64,000 bases of DNA from Alteromonas sp. V450 (GCF_001885075.1 NZ_MODU01000004.1:2046001-2110000), one strand, 5' to 3'; shown: positions 1-9,718, counted from the first letter of the stretch. Numbers and translations are program-made. The notes: generated by a model from the sequence alone, not told the origin.

Positions 1-274
1 AACGATGCTTCGTGATGTGGTAGTTAGTTATACTTTCTAGAGTAGAATTTGATGACGAGACTAAAAACTTTATTTAGCGAATTAGCATGACTTCATGAAA
101 ATGATATAAAACCAACCTGAATAGATGATTACTTTTTCAGCGAGACTAAACGTGTTCACTGAGTGGGTAATGATCTATGCGGATTGGTATAAACGAGTAC
201 AAGCTAACGCTTATACTCGTTGAGCAATGACTTGTTGGAATTTCCCTTAATTCTTTCCGTACTTGCTTCATTAC

Positions 275-967
275 CTAGTTTGCAGGCATTACATATACTT
301 CGCGAACGCACGCAGAGTCATCTGCACTAAGCGCGAAGAATACCGACTTAGCGATATCCTCAGGCTGTAATTTATCGTCCTTTGGCTCATCAAAAAATGG
401 GGTATTAACCATACCGGGGCAAATTGTTGTGCACCGCCCTCCCCATTCGCGCATCTCCTCTGCTAGGTTTTGCCCAAAGCCGTAGGCAAACCACTTGCTT
501 GCGCCATACACCGACCCCTTCAGTGCAATGCGACCAGCGACTGACGAGGTAATAATAAAATGTCCCTTAGTGTTGCGCAGATATGACAAGCCCGCCTTCG
601 CTGTGTAAAGCAGTCCGTTCACATTGGCACCCAGCATACCTTGCCAATCTTTAACATCGCCGTTTTCTATGCCCGCCGCTTTTGCACCACGTCCAGCGTT
701 TGCGAAAATACCGTCGATACGTCCAAAGTGTGTATTAACCTTGCTAAATGCCGCTTCTATATCGCTGAAATCGCTAACATCTGCAGCTACCGCAAACGCT
801 TTTTCTTCACCCAGTTCATTCACTATGGCACGCAGTTTTTCCTCACTTCGTGCTATGAGTGCGACGCGATAGCCCTTGTTCACTAAATATTTGGCGGTTG
901 CTTTACCGATACCGCTTGAGGCCCCGGTTATGGCAATAATCTTTTCTTCACTGGATATGTTTGTCAT
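275..967 (-). CDS. SDR family NAD(P)-dependent oxidoreductase
   Basis: A 230-aa classical short-chain dehydrogenase/reductase. The N-terminal Rossmann signature TGASSGIG lies at residues 14-21, NAG at 90-92, the catalytic Ser in the SSV segment near 141-142, and the YGASK motif supplies Tyr154 and Lys158. These define an NAD(P)(H)-dependent cytosolic oxidoreductase; the substrate cannot be read from sequence. An AAGGAGAA Shine-Dalgarno precedes the ATG. It is followed on the same strand by no close partner, and the DJ-1/PfpI gene lies 105 bp upstream, so it is probably a single-gene unit. Fold and class are secure, the reaction is not. Confidence 0.9.
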   Translation of the reverse strand: MTNISSEEKIIAITGASSGIGKATAKYLVNKGYRVALIARSEEKLRAIVNELGEEKAFAVAADVSDFSDIEAAFSKVNTHFGRIDGIFANAGRGAKAAGIENGDVKDWQGMLGANVNGLLYTAKAGLSYLRNTKGHFIITSSVAGRIALKGSVYGASKWFAYGFGQNLAEEMREWGGRCTTICPGMVNTPFFDEPKDDKLQPEDIAKSVFFALSADDSACVREVYVMPAN

Positions 968-1072
968 ACATTCTCCTTGTTGGTTTGGCGCTCATCAGCA
1001 AACAATTAAGCTAGGGGATGCGCACAAACTTATTCTGCTAAAAATGTGGTTTTAGAGGCATCACGTAAACAC

Positions 1073-1624
1073 CTAGGCAATCATTTCGCTAATTTTGCCT
1101 ACAAAGGCCGATATATCATCAGGGTTTCTGCTCGTTACTAGCTTGTCATGCACCACAACCTTGTCATCGACCCACGTTGCTCCCGCGTTTTTCAGGTCAG
1201 TTCGAATACTCGGAAACGACGTCAACGTGGCGCCTTTTGCTAACCCAGACTCCACGAGTAACCATGGTCCGTGACAAATAGCCCCCACGGCTTTAACACC
1301 ATTTGCGCTGTTTGCACGTTTAATAAAAGTCACCGCGTCGTCTTTTGTTCTCAGTACATCTGGATTTATCTGGCCACCTGGCAGTACAAGGGCATCATAG
1401 TCCTCAGGGCTAACTGTCGAGACCTGTTTATCCACTTTTACCGTTTTACCCCAGTCATCCTCGTCCCACGCTTTGATAGAAGATTGTTCGTCTACGGATA
1501 GTATGTCTACCTCTGCCCCTTGCTCAATGAACATGTCTCGAGGTTTTATTAATTCACTTTGCTCAAACCCATGGGTTGCCAAAATAGCGATTTTTTTACC
1601 TTTTAACTCGTTGCTATTACTCAT
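1073..1624 (-). CDS. DJ-1/PfpI family protein (type 1 glutamine amidotransferase-like)
   Basis: A 183-aa full-length PfpI/YhbO-type protein. The nucleophile elbow AICHGP places Cys117 followed by His118, and the N-terminal Glu of the HGFEQSEL segment (about residues 18-25) is the usual acidic partner of the reactive Cys. Family members are described as stress-linked proteases, glyoxalases or deglycases, and which applies here is unknown. It has a single domain and no signal peptide, so it is presumed cytosolic. It lies upstream of the SDR gene on the same strand with a 105-bp gap, so co-transcription is possible but not required. Confidence 0.9.
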   Translation of the reverse strand: MSNSNELKGKKIAILATHGFEQSELIKPRDMFIEQGAEVDILSVDEQSSIKAWDEDDWGKTVKVDKQVSTVSPEDYDALVLPGGQINPDVLRTKDDAVTFIKRANSANGVKAVGAICHGPWLLVESGLAKGATLTSFPSIRTDLKNAGATWVDDKVVVHDKLVTSRNPDDISAFVGKISEMIA

Positions 1625-1923
1625 TGTTTGTCCTTTTTAACGAAAACATGAGTATCGTTGCAAATTACAAACCATCCCCCTAAGTCACTTAACCCCTTAA
1701 AATAAAATAAAAAAACAAACCAAAGCCATTCATTTCAATCACATACTTTGGCGGGTATTTTCAAAACATGGGAATGATTTACACAATAGCTTTACACCTT
1801 TACTACTGCCGATAGCGCCATTTACCATCTGCTGGTTGCTTTTTGTGTTTCGAATTAAGCCAACATTGAGTATTTCATGTATTAACAGTTGACGCTGTGT
1901 GCATTGGAGAAGGTACAAGAAAT

Positions 1924-2877
1924 ATGAGCAAGGAAAGTTTTAATCACGCTAAATCTGCATTCGAGCTTTCGTTAAAAAGCTGGTGGAGCATTTTAAAGCG
2001 TATTTTCACCAGCCTGCAAAAAGACAATATTCCACTCATTTCTGCTGGTGTCGCTTTCTACTGTTTGCTCGCTATATTCCCTCTGCTTGGTGCTACCATT
2101 GCCCTGTACGGCTTACTTGTCAGCCCTTCAGAACTGCAAAATCACTTGGCTTTATTGGTAAACGTAGTGCCTCGCGATAGCCGCTACATCATTGAAGAAC
2201 AGCTTACGAATTTAATTGAAGCGTCGAGTAACACATTGGGGTGGAGTTTTTTCTTCACGCTAGTTTTGTCTTTGTGGAGCAGCAGTAAAGGGGCAAACGC
2301 CTTAATTAAAGCGTGTAATATCACCTATAGCGAAGCAGAAGGCCGTAGCTTCTTCAAGGGCATCCTGGCACGCATAACCTGTACGGTATTTATGATCTTT
2401 ACGGTTATTGTCGCTTTAGCATGTATAAGCATATTGCCAGAGACCATTCATTGGCTAACGTCTCGGAAGCTGAGCACTGAGCAAGCCATGTGGCTAACTT
2501 GGCCGCTTATGCTAGGTCTTTTTAATATTGCGCTATCAGCGCTATACCGTTACGCACCGCATCGCCGCGAGGCGCAGTGGCGTTGGGTGACCCCAGGCTC
2601 AGTGTTCGCCACTGCATTATGGGTCATCGCATCATACAGTTTTTCTGTATACATCAATGAATTTAGTACCTACAACAAAACCTATGGCTCAGTGGGTGGG
2701 ATAATTATTTTGTTGATGTGGCTTTATCTCACAGCGTACATCATCCTTATTGGCGCAGAAGTAAATTCAGCAATAGAGCTGCAGACTACAGCCGACAGTA
2801 CCGTAGGAGATGACAAACCCATGGGTGAAAGGAATGCATTTGTTGCCGATCATACACCAGGCGACGTAAAGCACTAA
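1924..2877 (+). CDS. YihY/BrkB family inner-membrane protein
   Basis: A polytopic membrane protein of about 317 aa from the preferred ATG, which follows GGAGAAGG at good spacing; a GTG 27 bases upstream would add nine residues. It shows the family pattern: N-terminal amphipathic region, a first segment with the DNIPLISAGVAFY motif, about six hydrophobic helices, and the conserved GSVGGIIILLMWLYL helix near the C-terminus. The family (YihY, formerly annotated as RNase BN or BrkB) has no settled function; roles in envelope homeostasis or transport have been suggested. It is a single gene followed by a 180-bp gap before the sortase pair. Confidence 0.88.
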   Translation: MSKESFNHAKSAFELSLKSWWSILKRIFTSLQKDNIPLISAGVAFYCLLAIFPLLGATIALYGLLVSPSELQNHLALLVNVVPRDSRYIIEEQLTNLIEASSNTLGWSFFFTLVLSLWSSSKGANALIKACNITYSEAEGRSFFKGILARITCTVFMIFTVIVALACISILPETIHWLTSRKLSTEQAMWLTWPLMLGLFNIALSALYRYAPHRREAQWRWVTPGSVFATALWVIASYSFSVYINEFSTYNKTYGSVGGIIILLMWLYLTAYIILIGAEVNSAIELQTTADSTVGDDKPMGERNAFVADHTPGDVKH

Positions 2878-3118
2878 TTACTAATCATCGTGCCCTGCAA
2901 AGGGCTAGATTTAACTGTTAAAGAACGGCAAAACGCGCTTGCTACATACCGTTCGAGAACCTTGACCCTCCCCTCTTTTTCGTCTGAGAAAAGTCGATAG
3001 CGAAATAGCGCGTCGCTTTCGCCATTATTATTCACCAGTTAGCCACATTTCTTGTTCTTAGTTGGCCCTATTTTGCGCGTTTAATGAAGTGTACCGTCAC
3101 TACACAGAGCACGTTATT

Positions 3119-5419
3119 ATGTTATTTCCCAAATACCCAAAGCGCGACTACCTCGCTTCCCATCGACCCTATAAACCTTGGTTTAACAAACGCGAACCAA
3201 CCATTCAGCCTCGTAACCATTGGTTACTCTTTATTGTTTCGGTCCTTTGCTTCTTGCTTGGTGTAATAGCTAGCCCACTAAGTCACGCTGAATCTGGCGA
3301 ACTACTTATGAAAAACAAAGAAGGTGAAACATCTTCTGCTTTGCTGCATAAAACACATGTTGATCTTCAGGTAAATGGCATGATTGCGCATGTGACGTAT
3401 ACGCAAACCTTCTCTAACAACAGTGATGAGTGGCAAAACGCTGTCTATACCTTTCCTTTAAGTGAAGATGCCGCAATAAATCATATGGAAATGATGATTG
3501 GCGAACGCGTCATTCGCGGTGCTATAAAACCAAAGCAAGAAGCAAAAAACCTGTATGAAATAGCGAAAAAAGCAGGAAAGAAGGCCAGTTTAACAGCACA
3601 ACAAAGGCCCAACCTATTTACACAACGTGTAGCTAATATAGCCCCAAAAGAGCAAATCAAAGTTACGCTCCAATTCATTCAACAAGTAGGCTACGAAAAT
3701 GGCGAGTTTAGTTTTCATCTGCCTACTACACTGACTCCGCGCTATATTCCTGGTATTCCTATTAGCGACCTACATAATACGGCACTTAAACAACGTGCTC
3801 TGGCTGGTAGCGCAAGTGAAAGAAAGGCTACTACAGATGCCCCCATTTCTGGGTGGGGCGTACCTACCGATGAGGTAACTGACGCTGATAAGATCACGCC
3901 TCTAATGACTCAGGCACGTGAGAGTTTGCATGCCCATCAACTTTCTTTAAACGCCACACTAAACACGGGTATGCCAGTTGCTTCAATTACCAGTGCTGGC
4001 CACCCAGTGCACTGGCAAGCCAAAACGACGGAGGATCACACTTACAGTGTGACGTTTAAAGACGGTGCTGTCACTATGGACAGAGACCTTTGGCTGCGCT
4101 GGCAACCTGAAACGGCAGCAGTGCCAACAGCAGCATATTTTAAAGAAAAAGTAGGGGCCGATCACTATGCATTGGTTATGCTTACTCCCCCGCAAGTCAA
4201 TCCTGATGACCTACAGGATTTTCCCCGTGATGTGACATTTATCATTGATACCTCTGGCTCAATGGGAGGTCGCCCCATTGAAGATGCAAAGTCCGCCCTA
4301 GCAATGGCAATAAAAAATTTAGACACAAAAGACAGGTTCAACGTCATCGCGTTTAATTCAAAGTATACCAAGTTGTTCAGTCAACCAATGAATACTAAGC
4401 CGCACAATATCAGCACTGCTTTGTCTTTCATCTCTGGCCTTAGCGCTGATGGAGGGACCGAAATGGCTAATGCATTAGATGAAGCATTAAAAAGTAAGCC
4501 GCAGAAAAATCATATCAAGCAAATAGTATTTATTACCGATGGTGCCATTGGTAATGAAACGGCGCTTTTTGCATTGATAAAAGCGAAATTGGGAGAGGCA
4601 AGACTTTTTACCGTTGGTATAGGTAGCGCGCCCAACAGCTATTTTATGACGCGGGCAGCAAAGTTTGGACGAGGCAGCTACGTGTTTATCGATAGTTCCA
4701 ATAGTATCCAAAAAGAAATGCAGCGCCTTCTAACAAAACTGGAAACGCCGGTATTGAGTAACCTAACCCTAGCGCTTCCTGAAAATATCGAAAAACGAGG
4801 AGACATAGAAATTTACCCCAAACGACTTCCTGACTTGTACGCAGGCGAACCTCTGCTCATTAATATAAAGATACCAAACCTTTATCCGTCCACTACCGAA
4901 AGCACTGACAAGGTAAGCCCTGCGGCGTTAAATAACGTTGTGCTAACCGGTACGCTAACTGATAAAAACGGTGAAATACATCAGTGGCAGCGGAGTATTC
5001 AAGATAGCGGTGACATAGGAGAAGCAGCGCAGCAATACGGTATCGCAACATCTTGGGCGCGAAAAAAAATAGCGGCACTAATGGACGAAAAAGCGCTAGG
5101 CAGAAAGGAAGAAGAGGTAAAGAACGATATTTTGCAAGTAGCGATACCGCACAAACTCTTGTCTGACTATACCAGTTTTGTGGCTGTAGAAGAGGCCTCG
5201 TCCAAACCTCAGAACGCCGCCTCATCGTCACAGGCCATAAAGAATATATTGCCCCACGGCATGCAGTTGCGCACTGTAAGTTACCCACAAACATCAACAG
5301 GTAAAAACCTGTATCTAGCCATAGGGGCGCTGGCCATTGTGCTACTTCTTATGCTCAATGCTAAACACCTTTTCTTCTTTGTATTAAGTACGTTAAAAGG
5401 AACAGGCATTCATGGCTAA
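3119..5419 (+). CDS. VIT and VWA domain sortase-target protein (marine proteobacterial type)
   Basis: A protein of about 766 aa from the ATG at 3119; a TTG at 3062 is an alternative, and neither has a strong Shine-Dalgarno. A long basic N-terminal leader precedes a hydrophobic segment ending in SHA, a likely Sec signal. Next come a VIT (inter-alpha-trypsin inhibitor) domain, a VWA domain with the MIDAS motif DTSGSMGG, and a C-terminal tail with PQTSTG, a hydrophobic helix and a few residues, i.e. a sortase sorting signal. It overlaps the sortase gene downstream by 8 bp. Such proteins in marine proteobacteria are the dedicated substrate of the adjacent sortase; their function is unknown, with adhesion or surface display inferred. 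Confidence 0.88.
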   Translation: MLFPKYPKRDYLASHRPYKPWFNKREPTIQPRNHWLLFIVSVLCFLLGVIASPLSHAESGELLMKNKEGETSSALLHKTHVDLQVNGMIAHVTYTQTFSNNSDEWQNAVYTFPLSEDAAINHMEMMIGERVIRGAIKPKQEAKNLYEIAKKAGKKASLTAQQRPNLFTQRVANIAPKEQIKVTLQFIQQVGYENGEFSFHLPTTLTPRYIPGIPISDLHNTALKQRALAGSASERKATTDAPISGWGVPTDEVTDADKITPLMTQARESLHAHQLSLNATLNTGMPVASITSAGHPVHWQAKTTEDHTYSVTFKDGAVTMDRDLWLRWQPETAAVPTAAYFKEKVGADHYALVMLTPPQVNPDDLQDFPRDVTFIIDTSGSMGGRPIEDAKSALAMAIKNLDTKDRFNVIAFNSKYTKLFSQPMNTKPHNISTALSFISGLSADGGTEMANALDEALKSKPQKNHIKQIVFITDGAIGNETALFALIKAKLGEARLFTVGIGSAPNSYFMTRAAKFGRGSYVFIDSSNSIQKEMQRLLTKLETPVLSNLTLALPENIEKRGDIEIYPKRLPDLYAGEPLLINIKIPNLYPSTTESTDKVSPAALNNVVLTGTLTDKNGEIHQWQRSIQDSGDIGEAAQQYGIATSWARKKIAALMDEKALGRKEEEVKNDILQVAIPHKLLSDYTSFVAVEEASSKPQNAASSSQAIKNILPHGMQLRTVSYPQTSTGKNLYLAIGALAIVLLLMLNAKHLFFFVLSTLKGTGIHG

Positions 5420-5975
5420 GATAAAATTAATTGTCAGTTTACTTCTCATTATGACGATAAGTATTACCTTTGGCCGCGTAGCTTGGATATCGATAAAAGC
5501 GGAATTAGCCCAAATACTTATTAAACAGGCGTGGGACGAAACCTTACACACAGGTACACACAGTAAACCTTGGTATTGGGCTGACACGTGGCCGGTTGGG
5601 CGAATGATCCATCCCAAAAGCGGTACAGACCTGTATATACTTGAGGGCGCACAGGGAAATGCGTTAGCGTTTGGGCCTGGGAGGCACGTCGATGCAGGTA
5701 AATTAGGCAGCAACAGTAGCGTTATCGGTGGACACAAAGATACCCACTTTGCTTTTCTGGCTGATGTAAAAATAGGCGACATGCTTCAGCTGCAAACCCA
5801 AGACGGACTCTGGCATCCCTATCGTATTTCAGCAAAACGAGTGGTTAACACAACGCAAAGTGATTTAGCTGTTTCGCTAAACCAGGCTACGCTGTATTTA
5901 GTCACGTGCTACCCATTTGATGACATTGCATTGAACAACACTTTAAGACTTGTAGTAGAACTTGAACCGTCCTAA
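5412..5975 (+). CDS. class GN-type sortase
   Basis: A 187-aa sortase with an N-terminal membrane anchor (residues 5-28) and the catalytic triad expected of the family: His108 in GGHKDTHF, Cys166 in LVTCYPFD, and Arg179 in NTLRLVV. It would cleave the sorting signal of its substrate and transpeptidate it in the periplasm. The start codon overlaps the 3' end of the VIT/VWA gene by 8 bp, so the two are translationally coupled and form a one-enzyme, one-substrate system. Gram-negative sortases of this kind are mostly known from marine gammaproteobacteria, which supports the inferred host. Confidence 0.93.
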   Translation: MAKIKLIVSLLLIMTISITFGRVAWISIKAELAQILIKQAWDETLHTGTHSKPWYWADTWPVGRMIHPKSGTDLYILEGAQGNALAFGPGRHVDAGKLGSNSSVIGGHKDTHFAFLADVKIGDMLQLQTQDGLWHPYRISAKRVVNTTQSDLAVSLNQATLYLVTCYPFDDIALNNTLRLVVELEPS

Positions 5976-5995
5976 ACACGTCATATCAATATTGC

Positions 5996-6016
5996 GGCGC
6001 TAGTACTTATAGCGCC
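5996..6016. terminator. Hairpin between convergent genes
   Basis: A perfect 7-bp inverted repeat, GGCGCTA and TAGCGCC, with a 7-nt loop, lies in the 52-bp space between the convergent sortase and adenosine deaminase genes. The position suits a bidirectional terminator, but there is no long T-run on either side, so termination strength is uncertain. Confidence 0.4.
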
Positions 6017-6027
6017 ATAGATGAAAG

Positions 6028-7032
6028 CTAACGGTGCCGTTTTAACAGTTCGTTTTTCTCACTTTGGCTTAAAAACGCGATGGCGAGCGCATTTTCTTGG
6101 GCCTTTTGAATATGAGCCGGTGTCAATCCGGCTTGCTTAGCAGCAACGGTAAACTCGTGGTCAAGCTCTACCCCCTGTACCGCTGGGTCGTCGGTATTGA
6201 TACTCGCTAATATACCGTGATCTAAAAAACGCCGCAGTGGATGTTGGGATAAAGACTGGACAGTGTTAGTTAAGATGTTGCTGGTTAAACAACTTTCAAT
6301 GCCAATGCGGTTATCACGTAAATAGTCCATTAGCTTTTTGTCGTTTATAGCATGAACACCATGTCCTATACGCGTGGCACCCAACCCCTCAATGGCTTGC
6401 CAAATACTCTGGGGGCCACTAGCCTCACCGGCGTGTATCGTTATATGAAGTTCGGCCCGCTTTACTTTCTGAAAATGCTCTACGAACAGGTCGCCAGGGA
6501 AGTCTTTTTCATTGCCCGCTAGGTCAACAGCAGTAATACTGTGTTTACAAGCTAAAATTGCCGTTAGTTCATTTAGGCAAGATTGAACGCCAAACGAGCG
6601 CGATAGAATGCCGATCAAATTCACTTTTATGTCGTTGTTTTTAGTTGCGCTTTTTACGCCATCTACCACCGCTTCTACTACACCTTGCAGGGGCAAGTTG
6701 TGCTTTTCAGCCATAAAAGCAGGACTAAAACGCAGTTCTGCGTAATCTATTCCCTGCCCAATAGCATCTTCGACATTTTCAATAGCAATACGTTTGCAAG
6801 CGTCAAGATTGCCGAGAACGCTAACACCCCACGTGAGCTTATCTAAAAATGCAACTAAATCAGGGGCTATTGTTGTTACTTGAGCATAGGGTCTCAACCC
6901 GTCTATGGAGTAGTGAGGTAAAGTGATATCAAACTGCTGGCCAAGCTCAAGAATGGTGGACAGACGCACATTACCATCTAAATGACGATGCAAATCAAGC
7001 AAAGGAAGGCGTGAGTTCATAGAAAAATACAC
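6028..7032 (-). CDS. add: Adenosine deaminase
   Basis: A 334-aa metal-dependent deaminase of the adenosine/AMP deaminase family. The zinc ligands and catalytic residues are visible: LHRHLDGN (His15, His17), [14 protein letters not shown] and NTDDPAV near the C-terminus. It converts adenosine (and deoxyadenosine) to inosine in purine salvage, in the cytosol. The length matches bacterial Add. A second in-frame ATG four codons in (MNSRLP) could be the true start. Some family members prefer adenine or other purines, so the exact substrate is inferred. It is convergent with the sortase gene. Confidence 0.88.
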   Translation of the reverse strand: MYFSMNSRLPLLDLHRHLDGNVRLSTILELGQQFDITLPHYSIDGLRPYAQVTTIAPDLVAFLDKLTWGVSVLGNLDACKRIAIENVEDAIGQGIDYAELRFSPAFMAEKHNLPLQGVVEAVVDGVKSATKNNDIKVNLIGILSRSFGVQSCLNELTAILACKHSITAVDLAGNEKDFPGDLFVEHFQKVKRAELHITIHAGEASGPQSIWQAIEGLGATRIGHGVHAINDKKLMDYLRDNRIGIESCLTSNILTNTVQSLSQHPLRRFLDHGILASINTDDPAVQGVELDHEFTVAAKQAGLTPAHIQKAQENALAIAFLSQSEKNELLKRHR

Positions 7033-7122
7033 AGATTAAAGCACAAATCCTATTGTACCACTTTACAAACTCAATCTCGCCTTAAACCAGTGAGCACAGA
7101 TACTTACTGCGCCACAACATTG

Positions 7123-7383
7123 TCACATGTCTTGTTTCAACGCTTTAGCAACAGCCAACACTAAATCTGCTGATGGGCGAACTTTGTAATCGGGATTGAC
7201 ATAGTTAAACAAGACTTGCCCTTTGTTATTGAGAATAAAAATGCTGGGCGCTGGCAAGACGCTTTTTCCATTATCATCTTTCGTCAAAGCAATGCCATAG
7301 GCTTTATATTTAAGCTCGGTGGCCGCATCTAAATAAAAGCCTACGCCAAATTGGCGAATTGTGTTTAGGTCACTGTCTGACAA
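7123..7383 (-). pseudogene. Truncated peroxiredoxin-like (AhpC/TSA) gene, C-terminal half only
   Basis: An 86-aa fragment that matches the C-terminal half of an AhpC/TSA-like thioredoxin-fold protein: the YKAYGIAL...PAPSIFILNNKGQVLFNYV stretch resembles the strand-helix after the redox centre. The N-terminal half with the expected catalytic Cys is missing, and the only nearby start is a TTG. The 5' break falls beside the imperfect palindrome at 7392-7440, so a rearrangement or insertion probably removed the front of the gene. It is unlikely to be functional. Confidence 0.6.
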
Positions 7384-7391
7384 CAGTGTAA

Positions 7392-7440
7392 CTAGAGCGT
7401 GTTGATAAGAATATGTACAACAAAGATCAACACTCTCTAG
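7392..7440. repeat. 15-bp imperfect palindrome at gene-truncation junction
   Basis: Arms at 7392-7406 and 7426-7440 match at 14 of 15 positions around a 19-nt spacer. The element sits exactly where the peroxiredoxin-like gene is broken and overlaps the stop codon of the upstream membrane protein gene. It could be a terminator without a T-run, or the scar or ends of a very small mobile element. Confidence 0.5.
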
Positions 7441-8684
7441 TTTAAGTCGATTCTTTCTTTAACTTTTTTGTAAAAGCCGAGGTCGTTTTGCTTTAAGTCG
7501 TTCTCAATCCAAGATGCGGTTTCTTCAGTAACTTCCACACCTCTATCAAGGACTTTCTGGGCGTAAGTAAAATCGTAACTTAACATACTGGAGTAATCTA
7601 AAACTTCTTTGAGCACGTTGACCTCCTCTGAATGAACCACACGGTCTATCGAAAGCAAGTAATCAAAAACATCTCTGTTTTTTGAATTAAACAGAGAGCC
7701 TACCAAAGCGTTACTGCCAGAGGAAGAGGTGGCAGCCAAATCTATACCATATGATTCAAGTGTTTGTAACTCTTCAACACTAAGCTTTCCGGACAACATC
7801 GAGACATGACTTCCGTTGAAAGAGTACCCCCTGTTTAACACTTCAACCAGCGTGTCAAATGAAGGGTTGCTCATAATTAGTTGCGATATTCCCTGACTGA
7901 CAGCATGGGGTTTTGACCCGGCGATTTGGTTCAATTCCAGAAAAAAAGCATCCATATCATGTATTTCTACGTCGTCGGGCTCAACATCAAACAAACTAAT
8001 TTCGGAGAAGCCTTGCTCAATAAGTTTTGTTCTCGTTTCTAAATCAATATCCTCAACGCCGTTACTTTTAAGCCATTGATTTAAATCTCCTAGTGACATT
8101 TTCTCTAGATCTTCCAACGTCTTACCAAAAAAAGTACTTTTACCTGTGTCACTAAGTAAAGGTTGTTTTGCTGCTTCATTAACGCTTTCATGGGACGAAC
8201 CGCTGCCGGGTTTAGCAGTCAGGCCTTCTAATTGCTGTGATTCGCTATTACCACTTGCTTGGTTTAATGCGAATATAGGAAAGTGTTTAATAGTCAAAGC
8301 AATACACGCGGCTAATGCCAACACCGAAATTATGCTCGTTATCATTACAATACGTTTTTCGAACACAGGCCTCATCCACGCTAGCAAACTCGGTCTTATT
8401 ACTGTTATAAAGCTTGTAAGGCATAAAATGATAAACGTAAATTTAAAAGCAGACCAGGTGGTATCCACGCGAATCTGTGAAGGCTGGTCGCCAAAAAAGA
8501 AAAAGCTGCCTGTAAACATAAAGAAAGTTATCGAGACACTGAAAAGTAAACTATTCCCTACTGCATAACAGATGTACGATGGGAAACCTGATAAACGTAC
8601 TTTAAAGAGTTTTTCTATGACCCTTACAAAAAAAGACTCGCTTATTGTTTTGTTGTCTGAAAAAAAAGAATGGATCTTTTCCAT
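7437..8684 (-). CDS. Unrecognised membrane protein with ankyrin-like C-terminal part
   Basis: A 415-aa protein I do not recognise. Residues about 35-140 hold three hydrophobic segments (around ICYAVGNSLLF, FKFTFIILCLT and IVMITSIISVLALAACIAL). A low-complexity Ser/Gly/Gln linker follows (about 145-180), then a soluble region rich in short helical pairs. The latter (about 255-405) contains units such as LVEVLNRGYSFN, LQTLESYGIDLAA and AQKVLDRGVEVT, which look like degenerate ankyrin repeats. The topology suggests an inner-membrane anchor with a soluble protein-interaction domain. It ends at the palindrome that truncates the next gene and starts about 180 bp from a decayed transposase. Confidence 0.6.
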   Translation of the reverse strand: MEKIHSFFSDNKTISESFFVRVIEKLFKVRLSGFPSYICYAVGNSLLFSVSITFFMFTGSFFFFGDQPSQIRVDTTWSAFKFTFIILCLTSFITVIRPSLLAWMRPVFEKRIVMITSIISVLALAACIALTIKHFPIFALNQASGNSESQQLEGLTAKPGSGSSHESVNEAAKQPLLSDTGKSTFFGKTLEDLEKMSLGDLNQWLKSNGVEDIDLETRTKLIEQGFSEISLFDVEPDDVEIHDMDAFFLELNQIAGSKPHAVSQGISQLIMSNPSFDTLVEVLNRGYSFNGSHVSMLSGKLSVEELQTLESYGIDLAATSSSGSNALVGSLFNSKNRDVFDYLLSIDRVVHSEEVNVLKEVLDYSSMLSYDFTYAQKVLDRGVEVTEETASWIENDLKQNDLGFYKKVKERIDLN

Positions 8685-8853
8685 TATACATTCCCCCTAC
8701 CTACAAGTCCTTAATGCTTGCCTAAGTTCGCCGCGAAGCCGACTTTTGGTAAGATTAGCAACCTGACCTAAAGTATATGCACCAGCACTCGCGTAAATTC
8801 CAATGACAATATCCTTAACTTACTCCTTTATTTTATCAAGTTTTCTTGGCAAT

Positions 8854-9216
8854 TTGACACGTTTGAATGATACACAATGGTTGTTCATTAATGGCAGTAT
8901 CGTTATAGATCATCAGGACGAAGCTAACATCAGGTCGCAGGCACAATAAGCCATTGGAAAAAGTCGCGAAGAAAAATTAACGAAAATATATTTGGCTGTT
9001 GACAGCGGTGGGTTACCTGTCTATTTCGAATTGTCAGGAGGTCAAGCTCATGATGTCAGTATGGCCAAGCTTTGTTTGAGTCGTCACTTTATTCTGAAGT
9101 TGTCATTGCCGACAAAGGCTACGACAGTCAAGCTCTACGGGAGATGGTGAACAGCCGTAATACTAAACATGTCATCCCCAGAAAAGGGAATAGTAAAACA
9201 GGAAATGACGATATTG
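8854..9216 (+). pseudogene. Decayed IS5-family transposase remnant
   Basis: Translating the gap between the membrane protein and the pilin gives broken pieces of an IS5-type DDE transposase. One frame reads NDTQWLFINGSIV, a stop, then EEKLTKIYLAVDSGGLPVYF and ELSGGQAHD; after a frameshift near 9085 another reads EVVIADKGYDSQALREMV and HVIPRKGNSK. These correspond to the ..DGS.. , AVD..G.P and ADKGYD blocks of the catalytic core. Internal stops, the frameshift and missing ends show it is inactive. No terminal repeats could be identified. Confidence 0.75.
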
Positions 9217-9217
9217 T

Positions 9218-9718
9218 TTAACAGTCAGCGGTGACGAGCGTTAGCGTGCAGTCAGGGTTGCCAAAAGAATCATACAATATATAGCACCCTTGGTTGGTGG
9301 GTGTGCCAGAAGGCGGTACATCGAAACCAATGAGTGTGTGTTGATTGGTAAATCGACGCGCTAAATCATCTGGCAATTCCAGAAAATCAATAAATGAAAG
9401 AGAATCGCCAAGCTCCGCTCTGCTTTCTGGACATAAATTTCGCCAATCAACCTCAGCAGCGCCGATGCCGAAATCAATAATAAAGATTGACTGCGCGTTA
9501 TTACCAGGGTTACTGGCTGAGGGCGCTAGACCATTGATTCTGCCCTTAACTTTTACAAGGTCGATACTGCTTTGCATACTACCTTTAAGTTGTTCTAACG
9601 TCGCAAGCTTGGCATCGCGATCTAGTGACAAAAACCTAGGTGCAGCCGTAATTGATAATATTGCAAGAATGACGATAACAATAATCAACTCAATTAAGGT
9701 GAAACCACTGTTTCGCAT
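9218..9718 (-). CDS. Type IV pilin-like protein (MSHA/PulG type)
   Basis: A 166-aa prepilin. The class III signal is textbook: a short basic leader MRNSG, cleavage before Phe6, then FTLIELIIVIVILAIL with Glu at mature position 5, followed by a PRF.SLD.DA segment typical of MshA-like pilins. The C-terminal half is Cys-containing (Cys residues in NLCPES, QGCYIL, NPDCTL, TADC), giving possible disulfide loops. No pilus assembly genes lie nearby, so it depends on a PilD-type peptidase and machinery elsewhere. The gene ends next to an IS5-family remnant and may have been separated from a larger msh-type cluster. Confidence 0.85.
   Translation of the reverse strand: MRNSGFTLIELIIVIVILAILSITAAPRFLSLDRDAKLATLEQLKGSMQSSIDLVKVKGRINGLAPSASNPGNNAQSIFIIDFGIGAAEVDWRNLCPESRAELGDSLSFIDFLELPDDLARRFTNQHTLIGFDVPPSGTPTNQGCYILYDSFGNPDCTLTLVTADC

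Noticed and set aside
192..221. 8-bp inverted repeat AACGAGTA/TACTCGTT as a terminator
   Set aside because: There is no T-run on either side and no gene directly upstream to terminate on the plus strand, so function is not supported.
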